A stretch of 64,000 bases of DNA, from the NCBI GenBank assembly GCA_964581385.1, contig CAZOOK010000028.1:10988-74987 (forward strand), read 5' to 3'. Position numbers and translations under genes: made by a program. Positions 7,003 to 16,500 of this stretch are shown here, piece by piece; the first letter of the stretch is position 1, and each line of letters starts with the position of its first letter. The DNA comes from CAZOOK01 sp964581385 (GTDB lineage: Bacteria > Pseudomonadota > Gammaproteobacteria > Nevskiales > Nevskiaceae). A model generated the notes under the pieces. It ran no database searches and was not told the DNA's origin. It saw only the letters and a program-made list of their open reading frames with translations.

Positions 7003-9768
7003 TCAGTCAGACTGACGAGGTCGTTCGGTACCTGGGTTTTTTCTACGCCGTGCTGCCAGAGCAAGTCCTAAGCCTGCAATCAAATCCCATCCCGCGGCTC
7101 CACCTCCTCCCTCGCCATTCTGAGCGGGGGTGCTCGGCGTGCTAGGCACGCCCGGTGTGGCGCTGACTTCGGCGGACTGGGCACTTTCGCCGTTGACATT
7201 GAGGGCAGTTATCTTGAAGTAGTAGGGCGTGCCATTGTTCAGATCAGACACGGTGACGCTGGTGCCGGTAATACTGGTTTTCACCGGAGCAAGAGCTTCT
7301 CCGCCCACTTTCGTTCCTTGGTAGAGGTTATAACTCGTCACATTACTAGTCGCCGCCGGCCAAGCCAAAACAACTTGCGCAGTGCCGGCTATCGCCGTGA
7401 CCCCAGAGGGAGCTGGGGGTGTTGCGCCAGCCGGCATCGAATTGATCTTGGCGACGAAGGCGTTTTCGTAGCCTGCGAGCGCGCCCTGTAGCGCATGAGC
7501 GGTCGGGAAATCTGTCGAAGATGTGCTTCCCGCGACATAGGCATCACCAGAGCCATCCACGGCGATGGCACTGGCACCACCAGGCATGCTGCCGCCCAGG
7601 TAGGTCGAATACAGCAGCGCGTCGCCGGCCGCATTGAGCTTGGCGACGAAGGCATTGCCATCGCTGCTGGCGAGCGTGCCCTGTAGCGGGTTGACAGTAG
7701 GGAAGTCAGGCGAGTTGGCGAATCCTGCGACATAAGCGTTGCCAGTGCTATCCACAGCGATTGCGCTGGCACTATCGCCTTGACCGTCACTATTGCTGCC
7801 ACCCAGATACGTCGAATACAGCAGCGCGTTGCCGGCCGCATTGAACTTGGCGATGAAGGCGTTATGGATACCCGCTTTCACGCTTTGCAGCGGATGCACG
7901 GTGGGGAAATCGGTCGAGCTTGTGTATCCCGCGACATAGGCGTTACCGGCGCTATCCACGGCGATGGCGGCGGCGCCATCGCCGGTGCCGAAACCGCTAT
8001 TGGCATCGCCGAAACCACTGCCGCCCAGATAGGTGGAATACAGCAGTGCGCTGCCGTCCATGTTGAGCTTGGCGACGAATGCATTGCCGTAGCTGCTAGC
8101 GAGGGTGGCCTGCAACGGATTGACCGTGGGGAAATCGGTAGAGCTCGTGTATCCCGCGAGATACGCGTTACCGGTGCCATCCACAGCGATAGCGTTGGGA
8201 AAGTCGCCACTGGGGCTGCCGGGAACAACTTCGGCATTGCCGCCAAGGTAGGTGGAATACAGCAGTGCACTTCCAGCTGCATTGAGCTTGGCGACAAAGC
8301 CGTTGCTGCCGCCGTTCGCGATGCCTGCATGAGTGCTCTGTAGCGGGTTGGCGGTAGGGAAATTGGTCGAGTACGTGCCCCCCGCGACATAGGCATTGCC
8401 TGCACTGTCCACGGCGACGGCGTCTGCGCTGTCGCCACCGGAGCCACCCAGATAGGTGGAATACAGCAGCGCACTACCGTTTGCATTGAGTTTGGCTACA
8501 AAGGCGTCTTGAGCGCCCGCGTTGACGCTCTGCAGTGGATTGACGGTAGGGAAATCGGTCGAATATGTGACCCCCACCACATAAGCGTTGCCGACGCTAT
8601 CCACCGCGATGCCGCCGCCAAAGTCACCAGTAAATTGGCCCCCGCCGCCGAAGCCGCTGCCGCCCAGGTAAGTGGAATAGAGCAGCGCGCTGCCGTCAGC
8701 GTTGAGTTTGGCGACGAAGGCATTGCTATTACCACCCGTAGCCGCGTTTGAGCCTTGCAACGGGTTGAGAGTGGGAAAGTCGATCGATGTTGTGCTTCCT
8801 GCGACATAGGCGTTGCTGGCGCCGTCTATAGCGATGGCGCTGGCATTATCGCTACCCTTGCCGCCCAGATAAGTGGAATACACAAACGCTGGGTCGATGA
8901 TCAGACGCCGGCTGTGATCGTAATCATTCATGGCAAATCCCAGCTGCCGATTTTTTTGATCGAGCACGTAATGGCCGGCGATGTGCTGCCGTTCGCCATT
9001 GGCTGAATCCTGGTAAATCACCGGCTTGAGTTGCCGCAGCGTTCGCCCTTTGAGCTGAATCAGCAGGTCACCATCGCTGTCCAGAGACAGGCGATCGGCG
9101 CCGTCGATCTTGAGCTTGATCTGCTGCGCTTCGGCGTTTGGCGCAACAACGAGGTCATATTCCAATTGCTGCGGATTGCCGTAGATCACCCAGTCGATGC
9201 CGGGATAAACCTGTTCGTAACGCACGGCGCCATAGTGAGCGACCTGGCTATGCCATTTCGAGCGGTCATTGCCGACGAAGTAGTTGCTGAAGCTCTCCTG
9301 TCGGGCTTCGGCGCGCAGATCGGGTTTTGCTTTGGCATGCACCAAGCTCAGGCGCAGCAGAGATTGCGCGACGGGCGCTGCTGATTTCTTGTTAAGGTGG
9401 GCATTACCCGGCTGCTCCATTTTTCCTTGAGCGAGGTTCAGCAGGGCACCCTGTTCGGTGAGGCCCACGCTGTAGCCACCGGCTCGCGCCAGATACTTCA
9501 CTGTGGATGGTGCCTGCCCGACATTGGGCTCGAAGCTGATCGGCAACTTGCCGTAAGCAGACGCGATGCGGTCGTGTGCTGCGGTATCTGTTGCCGCTGC
9601 GGGTCGCAGTACAGCAAGGGCGGTGGACTTTAGACTTGCTTCAAATGGGGCGGCGGTGGCAAACGCCACCACCGCTGTGCAACTCGCTGCCAGCACCGCT
9701 AGCCCCAACCTCACACGAAGACCGGTCCGTGTTCGCCAGCTTTCTGACAAGTCCGCTACTAACTTCAT
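7003..9768 (-). CDS. SBBP-repeat beta-propeller protein with fibronectin III domain and C-terminal sorting-like tail
   Basis: 921 residues; the ATG at 9768 is preceded by GAGG at 7 nt. The order is: signal/TM segment (about 20-45), an SBBP-associated N-terminal beta domain (about 60-300), then seven SBBP repeats marked by LLYSTYLGG and a following NAYVAGxTxSxDFPTxNPLQ (about 300-785), a fibronectin type III domain (about 790-875, SGVTAIAGTAQVVLAWPA), and a tail GEGGGGAAGWD-hydrophobic-ARRRK. The tail looks like a GlyGly-CTERM or PEP-CTERM-like sorting signal: Gly-rich motif, one transmembrane stretch, then basic residues. The repeats are also similar at DNA level (about 7430-8900), so unequal recombination could change copy number. 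A large surface protein, perhaps for adhesion or carbohydrate contact, is inferred. Confidence 0.85.
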   Translation of the reverse strand: MKLVADLSESWRTRTGLRVRLGLAVLAASCTAVVAFATAAPFEASLKSTALAVLRPAAATDTAAHDRIASAYGKLPISFEPNVGQAPSTVKYLARAGGYSVGLTEQGALLNLAQGKMEQPGNAHLNKKSAAPVAQSLLRLSLVHAKAKPDLRAEARQESFSNYFVGNDRSKWHSQVAHYGAVRYEQVYPGIDWVIYGNPQQLEYDLVVAPNAEAQQIKLKIDGADRLSLDSDGDLLIQLKGRTLRQLKPVIYQDSANGERQHIAGHYVLDQKNRQLGFAMNDYDHSRRLIIDPAFVYSTYLGGKGSDNASAIAIDGASNAYVAGSTTSIDFPTLNPLQGSNAATGGNSNAFVAKLNADGSALLYSTYLGGSGFGGGGQFTGDFGGGIAVDSVGNAYVVGVTYSTDFPTVNPLQSVNAGAQDAFVAKLNANGSALLYSTYLGGSGGDSADAVAVDSAGNAYVAGGTYSTNFPTANPLQSTHAGIANGGSNGFVAKLNAAGSALLYSTYLGGNAEVVPGSPSGDFPNAIAVDGTGNAYLAGYTSSTDFPTVNPLQATLASSYGNAFVAKLNMDGSALLYSTYLGGSGFGDANSGFGTGDGAAAIAVDSAGNAYVAGYTSSTDFPTVHPLQSVKAGIHNAFIAKFNAAGNALLYSTYLGGSNSDGQGDSASAIAVDSTGNAYVAGFANSPDFPTVNPLQGTLASSDGNAFVAKLNAAGDALLYSTYLGGSMPGGASAIAVDGSGDAYVAGSTSSTDFPTAHALQGALAGYENAFVAKINSMPAGATPPAPSGVTAIAGTAQVVLAWPAATSNVTSYNLYQGTKVGGEALAPVKTSITGTSVTVSDLNNGTPYYFKITALNVNGESAQSAEVSATPGVPSTPSTPAQNGEGGGGAAGWDLIAGLGLALAARRRKNPGTERPRQSD
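7430..8900 (-). repeat. Seven tandem coding repeats (SBBP units, about 180-230 bp each)
   Basis: Within the SBBP protein gene the segment encoding YSTYLGG recurs seven times, near 7595, 7810, 8030, 8245, 8455, 8670 and 8875, and the text between copies is closely similar. On the plus strand each copy shows a variant of 'gccgcccaggtaggtggaata'-like wording. Spacer length varies through Gly/Asp-rich inserts. Confidence 0.8.
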
Positions 9769-10117
9769 TTGATTGCCTCGTCTGCAGATGCCGGCCAGGT
9801 TGATAAACGCATTCTTAATCGACGAGAGCCCAGCAGAACCTGTCTATCGATTGTGCAAACAGGTGCCCAATCACTGATGAACAGAAATGCCATTCGCATG
9901 ATCAGCATGATGCAAATACGCAATTTTGCGGTTTCCAATGGAACTTTTGGAACTTTCCGTCAGATCACCCAGGATTCCCTGCACCGGCAGCGCGCTCAAT
10001 GCCGAATCTGCGGTTGCCTTTCCCACGCCCGTGAGGCACCGACTGTTCTATATTCGTGTTTACTCCCCCGATTGCCCTCCGAAGCCAAGGGGGAACGATC
10101 TGCAACGTGAGCTTATC

Positions 10118-10136
10118 GTTTCGGTTCAGCCGAAAC
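10118..10136. other. Hairpin directly next to the CRP-type operator
   Basis: GTTTCGG-TTCAG-CCGAAAC forms a perfect 7-bp stem with a 5-nt loop and abuts the palindrome at 10137. There is no T-run, so it is not a standard terminator. Confidence 0.5.
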
Positions 10137-10152
10137 TGTGAACTAGTTCACA
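10137..10152. promoter_or_regulatory. Perfect CRP/Clp-type palindrome TGTGA-N6-TCACA
   Basis: TGTGAACTAGTTCACA is palindromic over all 16 bases, including the ACTAGT centre, and matches the CRP/Clp consensus exactly. It lies 369 bp upstream of the SBBP gene (minus strand) and about 430 bp upstream of the alpha/beta-hydrolase gene (plus strand). I could not place a clear -10 box at canonical spacing on either side; CATAAA at 10182-10187 is the nearest candidate on the plus strand. Confidence 0.6.
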
Positions 10153-10578
10153 CCTGATCTTCAAGACCCCGCCGTGTGAGCCATAAATCACCGTTATTTG
10201 CCAACACCTTCCTTCAAGCCGAAATTCGAAGAGGTGGCTTGGCTGTTCTTAAGCTAAACCCTTCGTTGTGTGGCCGAGTGAACAGCTTCAAAGTGGATTC
10301 CGCTTCTTTTCGCGTTCGCCAAAATAATGAGGGTCTAGGAAAATGCGTCGCTGTCTATCTGGGCTTCCCGGCGTTCGAAATCCGCGGCCGGAAAGCTGTC
10401 ATTCGCGCAGACCGGTTAGGGCTGCTTTGTCGCGAAGGCCTTATGCAGCCCGCCAAGGTGGGCAGATGAAGCCTGCGCGCCCGCACGGTCAACGGATCTG
10501 GCCTCGGCGCGTTTTTGCACGCATGGGCAACCGTGCGTACAACCGCACGTTTCGGTGCAGCGATCGCAGGAAATCCGA

Positions 10579-11487
10579 TTGAATATCAGTATGGTGGACA
10601 ATGTTTCTCCTAGTGCGTCCAAAATCCGAAGTGCGGTAACTCGAAGGCTGTGCACGCTCAGCTCGGCGCTCCTGTGTCTTTGCGTGGCGAACACGGCGAG
10701 TGCGGATCAGCTGATTTCCGCGCGCCGGGCTGACGGCGCCAATGTGCCGTTAACAAGCTTCGCCGCGATGAATAGCGGCGGCTGTGCCCCGCTGGCGGTA
10801 ATTTCGCCTGGCGCGGGCGGTACCGAAAAGACCATGGGTTACCTGGCAACCGGGTTACGTAACGATGGTTGGAATGCCGTTGTCGTCGGTCATCGGGAAA
10901 GCGGTCCGCAAGCAGTGTCTTCGGCTGTCATGACTTCTGGCGTCCGACGCGGCTTGCTTGCCTTGACCACAAATCGCGGGGCTTACACCGCCCGGTTCAT
11001 GGATATTGCCGCCGCGCTCGCCGCGGAAAGCAGCCGTTGCCAGCCACCGTTCAAGGCACTCCTTGGCCACTCCATGGGTGCAGCCACCGTGATGTTGGAA
11101 GCCGGCGCGGAGAACAAGTTGGGACTGGTGGGACAAGATCGATTCGATGCCTATGTCGCAATGTCTCCACAAGGTCCCGGTTCGATCTTCACTGCAAACG
11201 CCTGGAGAGGAATTCGCAAGCCCGTACTCAGTCTCACCGGGACGCGGGACAACGCGCTCGAAGGACGATGGCAGGCGCGTACCATGCCGTTTTCAAATAT
11301 GCCCGCAGGCTGCAAGTGGCTCGGCGTGATTGACGGCGCCACCCATATGAACTTTGCGGGCGGAGGTGCTGCGGCGACCACCGAAGCACTCACGCTGAAA
11401 ATGTCTCTGGCGTTTCTTGACAGCTTACGCAACGGCCGGTGCGGCTCACCGCCGACGGCTGGGGGAATCAGCGTGCAGGCGAAATGA
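10579..11487 (+). CDS. Secreted alpha/beta hydrolase
   Basis: 302 residues from a TTG at 10579, chosen because AGGA lies 7 nt upstream; a GTG at 10555 and an ATG at 10591 are in-frame alternatives. A signal peptide follows (hydrophobic LSSALLCLCVANTASA, cleavage before DQ). The nucleophile elbow is GHSMG (Ser about 165). An oxyanion-type stretch ISPGAGGTEKTMGY lies near residue 75, and a late His is present in GATHMNFAG with an upstream Asp in TGTRDNALEG, so the Ser-Asp-His triad looks complete. Related to dienelactone hydrolase or chlorophyllase-like exported esterases. The substrate is unknown. It is convergent with the phosphodiesterase gene. Confidence 0.8.
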   Translation: MNISMVDNVSPSASKIRSAVTRRLCTLSSALLCLCVANTASADQLISARRADGANVPLTSFAAMNSGGCAPLAVISPGAGGTEKTMGYLATGLRNDGWNAVVVGHRESGPQAVSSAVMTSGVRRGLLALTTNRGAYTARFMDIAAALAAESSRCQPPFKALLGHSMGAATVMLEAGAENKLGLVGQDRFDAYVAMSPQGPGSIFTANAWRGIRKPVLSLTGTRDNALEGRWQARTMPFSNMPAGCKWLGVIDGATHMNFAGGGAAATTEALTLKMSLAFLDSLRNGRCGSPPTAGGISVQAK

Positions 11488-11593
11488 CCAAGCGTTGATG
11501 TTTAGGGCTGGATTGTTTTTTATCTGAATTCGTCGACCAACGCTTTGAGTGTCAATGATGAATCCGAGCTGAGTAGCAGGTTAGCGACAGAAC

Positions 11594-11625
11594 AGAGAAG
11601 GGCCGGCATCGCGCCAGCCCTCTCT
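11594..11625. terminator. Possible bidirectional terminator hairpin
   Basis: AGAGAAGGGC and GCCCTCTCT can pair, with one bulged base, around a 13-nt loop between the convergent alpha/beta-hydrolase and phosphodiesterase genes. The T-run is poor on both strands, so confidence is low. Confidence 0.35.
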
Positions 11626-11649
11626 ATGATCGGGACAAGGTTCGCAGCG

Positions 11650-13359
11650 TTAATCGTGCCCGAACAGTTCCGGTAGCGTTTTGGTTCCTTCCTTGCGAAC
11701 CGCTTCCAAAGCCTTGGGATTAAGCATGAGCTCCTTGAGAATCGTGGGCGCGACCTGCGTGGTCGACACCTTGGTCGACACTGTGCGCGCTTTCAACGAA
11801 GGGAATGACACCATCAACGCCACGCCGGTGTCGTTCAACGAACCACCGCCGTGTTCGGCGATCTTCTTTGAGCTGCCCGAGTAGATGACGCCGGCATTCG
11901 GCTGGATGAAAACGTTCGGAGCGCGGGCAGCAGCGATGGGGTCACTGGAGGTTGGATCACCGAATAACGCCGCCAGACCGGAGCCTGATGTGATGCTGCC
12001 CGGCAGTATCGTTCCGGTGGGCAAGGTGTCGGCGAAGATGGCGGACGTGTTGTTTTGCAACTCGGCAACGACGTTGGCGATATTCGACGACGATTGATTC
12101 TGTAGCCAGACCAGGCCGACATCATCAGTCTGCAAGTGGCCGTTGGTCGATAGCGTGGCTCCGCTATTCGGATTGGTGAAGCTGGATGGCGAATCGATCG
12201 TCGGATCGGCGGCGGCGATGAAGCCGGAGGGATCCTGCACGGTGGCATTGCCGCTGCCGCCGCTTTCCATTGCGAGAGTACTGGGATCGATCGGCGACTG
12301 GCCATGCTTGGCGCTGATGATGATCAGAGTCGATTGCAGCAGATGCCGGGTTTTGAGTTCGCCGACAATGCGGCCGATCGATTGATCGGTGTGAGCCAGT
12401 GCTCCATTGAGGTTGACGCTGGGTGTACCAGCGTCATCCACGTAGCCGCCGACCGGCAATTTCTGCCCAACGCTGACTTCCTGGAAATTCAGGCCGAATA
12501 GGATCGGCACGCCGAGCCACCTACTGCCATCGGACTTCAGACCATTGATCTGATTGATGACCGCCTGCACCTTGACGTCATCGTAGGCTTCGATCGCCGG
12601 CATACAGGTCGTGTAGTCGGAGACCTTATTCACCGGCAATGAATTGATACCGTCACAGAGCAACAAGGTGGCGTTCAAGTCGACGCCGTTGGCGGTGCCC
12701 CCATTAGAGATCAGCGAATTGACTTCGGGCGCGTACAAATCGTCGACTCCCGATCCTGAGGGGCCGTTGACCAGGTCGTAAGCCGGATGCTTGTCCGCCC
12801 ATGCGGTTCGGCCGCCTGCGTCCTTGATGACTTCGAATACGGTGTTAACCTTTATAAAACCGTGCGGATAAACCGGCTTGCACGCACCGTTTGATGTCTT
12901 CCGCATTGGCAAGTTTGCAGGATTGATGCCGCCGCTGAACAGCTTGCTGGAGTCGTACTCAATGCTTTCGTCGAACACCGCTTCGATGCCTGGATTGCCC
13001 GTGCAATTGCTGCCCGGCGCATACAAGGTGCGGTCGTAACTGTCGTCGTAGTAGACACCGGTCGATTTTGGAGTTCCGCCCGTCACCATTGATAACAAGC
13101 CTGGAAAGGAGTCCGAAGGCGTGGTGGTATGTGCGTCGCTATAGATCACCGAAGTGGCGCTCAAATGCGCAAGATTGGAGTCCGGATTGTTAGCGATCCA
13201 ATTGGCCAGATCCACCTGATGCATACCATCGACGCTGATCAGAAGAACGTGTTTGACCGCATGTGATCCATGCCGCCCGCCGCGATGTTCGCCGGCCATT
13301 GCGGTACTCGAAATCGAGGCAAACGCTGCCGCTGACAAGATCAATGCTTTCCAGTTCAT
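11650..13359 (-). CDS. Secreted type I phosphodiesterase/nucleotide pyrophosphatase (alkaline phosphatase superfamily)
   Basis: 569 residues from the ATG at 13359, which follows GGAG and starts a signal peptide (NWKALILSAAAFASISSTAMAG); the frame runs on to 13389 but those residues look like leader. Near residue 40 the metal-binding start VLLISVDGMHQVDL is seen, followed by the nucleophile region TTTPSDSFPGLLSMVTGG. Downstream motifs AHTDQSIGRIV, SAKHGQSPID and KIAEHGGGSLNDTGVAL supply the Asp/His ligands of the binuclear zinc site. Expected activity is hydrolysis of phosphodiester or phosphonate bonds in the periplasm or outside. A Pho-box-like repeat lies 52-69 bp upstream, which fits a phosphate-scavenging role. 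Nucleotide pyrophosphatase versus phospholipase-like activity cannot be told apart. Confidence 0.85.
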   Translation of the reverse strand: MNWKALILSAAAFASISSTAMAGEHRGGRHGSHAVKHVLLISVDGMHQVDLANWIANNPDSNLAHLSATSVIYSDAHTTTPSDSFPGLLSMVTGGTPKSTGVYYDDSYDRTLYAPGSNCTGNPGIEAVFDESIEYDSSKLFSGGINPANLPMRKTSNGACKPVYPHGFIKVNTVFEVIKDAGGRTAWADKHPAYDLVNGPSGSGVDDLYAPEVNSLISNGGTANGVDLNATLLLCDGINSLPVNKVSDYTTCMPAIEAYDDVKVQAVINQINGLKSDGSRWLGVPILFGLNFQEVSVGQKLPVGGYVDDAGTPSVNLNGALAHTDQSIGRIVGELKTRHLLQSTLIIISAKHGQSPIDPSTLAMESGGSGNATVQDPSGFIAAADPTIDSPSSFTNPNSGATLSTNGHLQTDDVGLVWLQNQSSSNIANVVAELQNNTSAIFADTLPTGTILPGSITSGSGLAALFGDPTSSDPIAAARAPNVFIQPNAGVIYSGSSKKIAEHGGGSLNDTGVALMVSFPSLKARTVSTKVSTTQVAPTILKELMLNPKALEAVRKEGTKTLPELFGHD

Positions 13360-13410
13360 GATGCTCCGCTCCGTGTTGGATAAAACCATATCCGGAGCCT
13401 AGATTTAGTA

Positions 13411-13428
13411 TGTGAAACTTTTGTGAAC
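13411..13428 (-). promoter_or_regulatory. Pho-box-like direct repeat upstream of the phosphodiesterase
   Basis: On the minus strand GTTCACA-AAAG-TTTCACA forms two 7-mers with an AT-rich 4-bp spacer, an 11-bp period as in PhoB sites (consensus CTGTCAT-N4-CTGTCAT). The half-sites match only partly (TCA core), so this is suggestive. The downstream gene is a phosphate-releasing enzyme. Confidence 0.4.
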
Positions 13429-13532
13429 CGCGGCGTTTTCCACACCCGGTCCGATTACCCCACGACTCAGTTCCGATTGGCTGCCATTCGCCACCAGTCG
13501 TTTCGGAAGGCCACGCACATCAAAACCAATAC

Positions 13533-16500
13533 TTAGGCGGCCGGCATCGCACCGACTGACAACCGCTGCACGTGACCCTCCGCACCAATACGCAAAAAGG
13601 CTTCGATGGCACGCGATCGGCATTCGACATGTTCGGCCGGCGATTGCGCGAGGCGCGCGCGCGCCAGCCACCACCATGGCCTGGCACTGTCGGCTCCGGT
13701 TGCCGCAATCAAGGTGTCGACCCGGCTGATCCCTTCTTCGATCAATTCGTGCCACGGCCCGTCGCCCGGAATCTCGAACAAGGCCAGCCACGCCGCAATT
13801 TCCCACAGCCGTGCACGCGTGCGTTGCCCGCTGGCGATCGCGGCGCGCGCGTTGTCGAAGGCTTCCTGTAGCTGGCCGGCGGCGCAGTAAGCCCGCGCGA
13901 GTACGGCCAGCGAGTGCGCTTCAAACTGATGCGCGGGGCCGCCCTTGGCGATCAGCGGACGCATTTGCTCCAGCAACGGTAGCGCGCTCGCGGCATCGCC
14001 TTGCAGCACATGCGCCAGGCCGAGCGCGCGCAGAGCAACGGCGCGGAAGTAAGGGCTGCCATAGGCTTCGGCGCGCTGCAAAGCGATCTGGGCTTGTGCC
14101 AGAACGCCGGCGTAGTTGCCGGATATCCACGCGAGATCGACGCGGAACGCGTACATCCAGCTGGCGGCGCGCTGCCCCTGTTCGGCATAGGCCAGCGCCG
14201 CATCGAGATGTTCGCGCGCCGCCGGCAAGTGCCCGGTCCAGGCTTGCAGCAGACTGTAAAAACCACGCGACATGTAGTTGTCTTCATCGACGGCTGCGGT
14301 CAGCCAGCCGCTGCCGTCACCCTTGGCGATCAGCTGTACACCTGCGGCGGGCTCACCGGCGGTCGCACAGGTCAACAGCAGCGCCACGCGGTAACGGCGA
14401 ACGAGGTCGCGCGCATCCGCAGCGAGCGCCCTGTCGACGAACTCTTCAGCGATACGCATCGCTGCGGCGGCATCGCCGCGATGCAACAGCTCCACGGACC
14501 AGGAGATCAGCACTTCCGCGAGCAATGCCGTGTTGCCCAGGGCTTCCGAAACACTGCGCGCTTCATCGTAAATCTGATCCGCTTCTTCGATGGGCAAATT
14601 GATGAACGTCGCCAGCCGCAGCAGTCCCGTGAGCGCCATGACGCGCAGCTGATTCACCGCAGCCGACGCTGGCGCGCGCCGCGTGTGTTCCAACGCCAGA
14701 CGGTATTGCTTCAGCGTCGTCGGCGCATCCTGCGTACTGCGCCACTGGGCGGCGAGCAGGTTCCATTGTGCCGCCCGCGCCCACTCGGCGGCGCGACGCC
14801 AATGATGGGCGATACCGACCGCCGCTTCGGTCGGCGGCGCCGTCGGCGGATGATCTTCTTCAAGCTGTGCCGCCAGCCGCGCATGCGTCGCGGCGCGCGT
14901 GCGCTCAAGCTGTGTCCGGTATGCGACGTCCTGAATCAGTGGGTGTGAAAAAACGTAGTCACCATCGGCACCATCGCTTAAGCCGACGAGACCTTTGCGG
15001 ACCAGCACACTCAATTGCTGGCGACAGGCTTCGATGTCGACGCCGCTCAAGCGCGACAGCGTGCGCGCATCGAAATCCTGTCCGATTACAGCCGCGGTTT
15101 GCAGCAGATTCTTACCTGCTTCGTCGAGCCGATCGATGCGCGCGGCCACCAGCGCTTGCACCGTGTCCGGGATCGGCCATTCATCGTCGATCGCTCGCAT
15201 CAGCCGATACGCACCGTTGGTTCCCTGCAAGTGCCCGGACTCTTTCAGCGCTTGCACCGCCTCCTCGACAAAGAAAGGATTGCCGGCGGCACGCGCACCA
15301 AGGCGTTGTGCGAGATCGGTGAGGCTGGGATCGACACCCAACAGCTCACTCGCCAGCGTTTCGATCTGAGCGTCATTGAGCACGGCCAGCGCCACGCGCT
15401 CGTGGGCATGCGCTTGCAGCCAGCCGTCGGCGTATTCCGGTCGGAAATTCAGCAGCAGCAGCGTGCGGCTGCCGGCAAGCTCGCCACAGAGCGCATCGAG
15501 CATTGCCTCCGTTCCCGCGTCCGCGAAGTGCAGGTCCTCCACCAGCAAGACCTGTGGTTCATCCGTGCGCGCCAGAAACCGTGCGAGGAAACCCTGTAGG
15601 CTGCTGCGGTCCGGTGCTCCGCGCGATAACTGCGCAGTGCCGTCGTCGATCCCGAGAAATTCCAACATCTGCGGCAGCAGCGTCGCCGCATTTGCGTCAA
15701 ATAGCAGCAAACCACCAGCAGCCAGACGGCGTGCGTCCGCGGCCGACGCGCCGGGGGCAATGCCAAGCCGGCTGCGTGTCAGCGCGAGAATCGGATGCAA
15801 TGGCAGTGCAGATGCGTACGGCACACCCGCCGCCCGATGCACGGGAATGCCGCGACGCTCGCACTCGATCGCGAATTCGTGACAGAGGCGACTCTTGCCG
15901 ACGCCGGCCCCGCCGGTCACGACGATGATATTGCCTTGCCCATCGTGTACCCGGTCGATCGCTTCGCGCAGCCGGCGCAACTCGCGTTCGCGCCCAACGA
16001 ACCGTGCGGCGCCTCGGGCCAGCGCCCGATCGAGACGGGTCTGGATCGTGCCGACCGCTTCGACTTCGTAGACCTGCACCGGCGCGGAAGCACCTTCCAC
16101 GGCCATGGCCCCAATCTCGCGCAACCGGAAGTAACCCTCGACCAACGCCGCCGTTGCGCGCGTGCAGTAGGCGCGTCCGGGCTCGCAGATATGCTCCATG
16201 CGCGCGGCGAGATTGACGGTGAGTCCCTGCGCCGTGTAGTCCATGCGCAGATCGTCGCCGATGCTGCCGACGATGACATCGCCGGTGTTGATCCCGATCC
16301 GCATCGCCAGATTCAGGCCCAAAGTCATGCGCAGCTCGTTGGCGTAGCCGCGCAGTTCGCGCTGCATCGACAGCGCCGCATGACATGCGCGCTGTGCGTG
16401 ATCTTCATGCGCGACCGGCGCGCCAAACAGGGCCATGATGCCGTCGCCCGTGTATTGATTGATCGTTCCTTCGTAGCGGTGCACGACGGCACCGAGAATG

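Larger units (their letters stand above)
9769..10578. other. 810-bp stretch without a convincing gene
   Basis: This gap separates the divergent SBBP and alpha/beta-hydrolase genes. Short open frames exist in it, but none has a credible start signal or protein-like composition. It contains a perfect CRP-type palindrome at 10137-10152, a hairpin directly beside it (10118-10136) and a hairpin CGTGCG/CGCACG at about 10532-10549 just upstream of the alpha/beta-hydrolase start. A CCCCC/GGGGG stem near 10068-10093 could be the end of a short transcript. A small RNA is possible but unproven. Confidence 0.5.

Noticed and set aside
13411..13428. TGTGA half-sites here as a third CRP site
   Set aside because: Both half-sites point the same way (direct repeat), which does not fit a CRP dimer; the Pho-box reading fits better.
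13405..13806. Minus-strand frame of 133 residues at the end of the cyclase gene
   Set aside because: It overlaps the cyclase C-terminus in another phase and has no protein-like features.
14001..14948. Long plus-strand open frame (315 residues) over the adenylate cyclase gene
   Set aside because: It is antisense to a clear cyclase-ATPase gene, has Arg/Gln/His-rich composition and no motif; such frames arise from codon bias in GC-rich genes.
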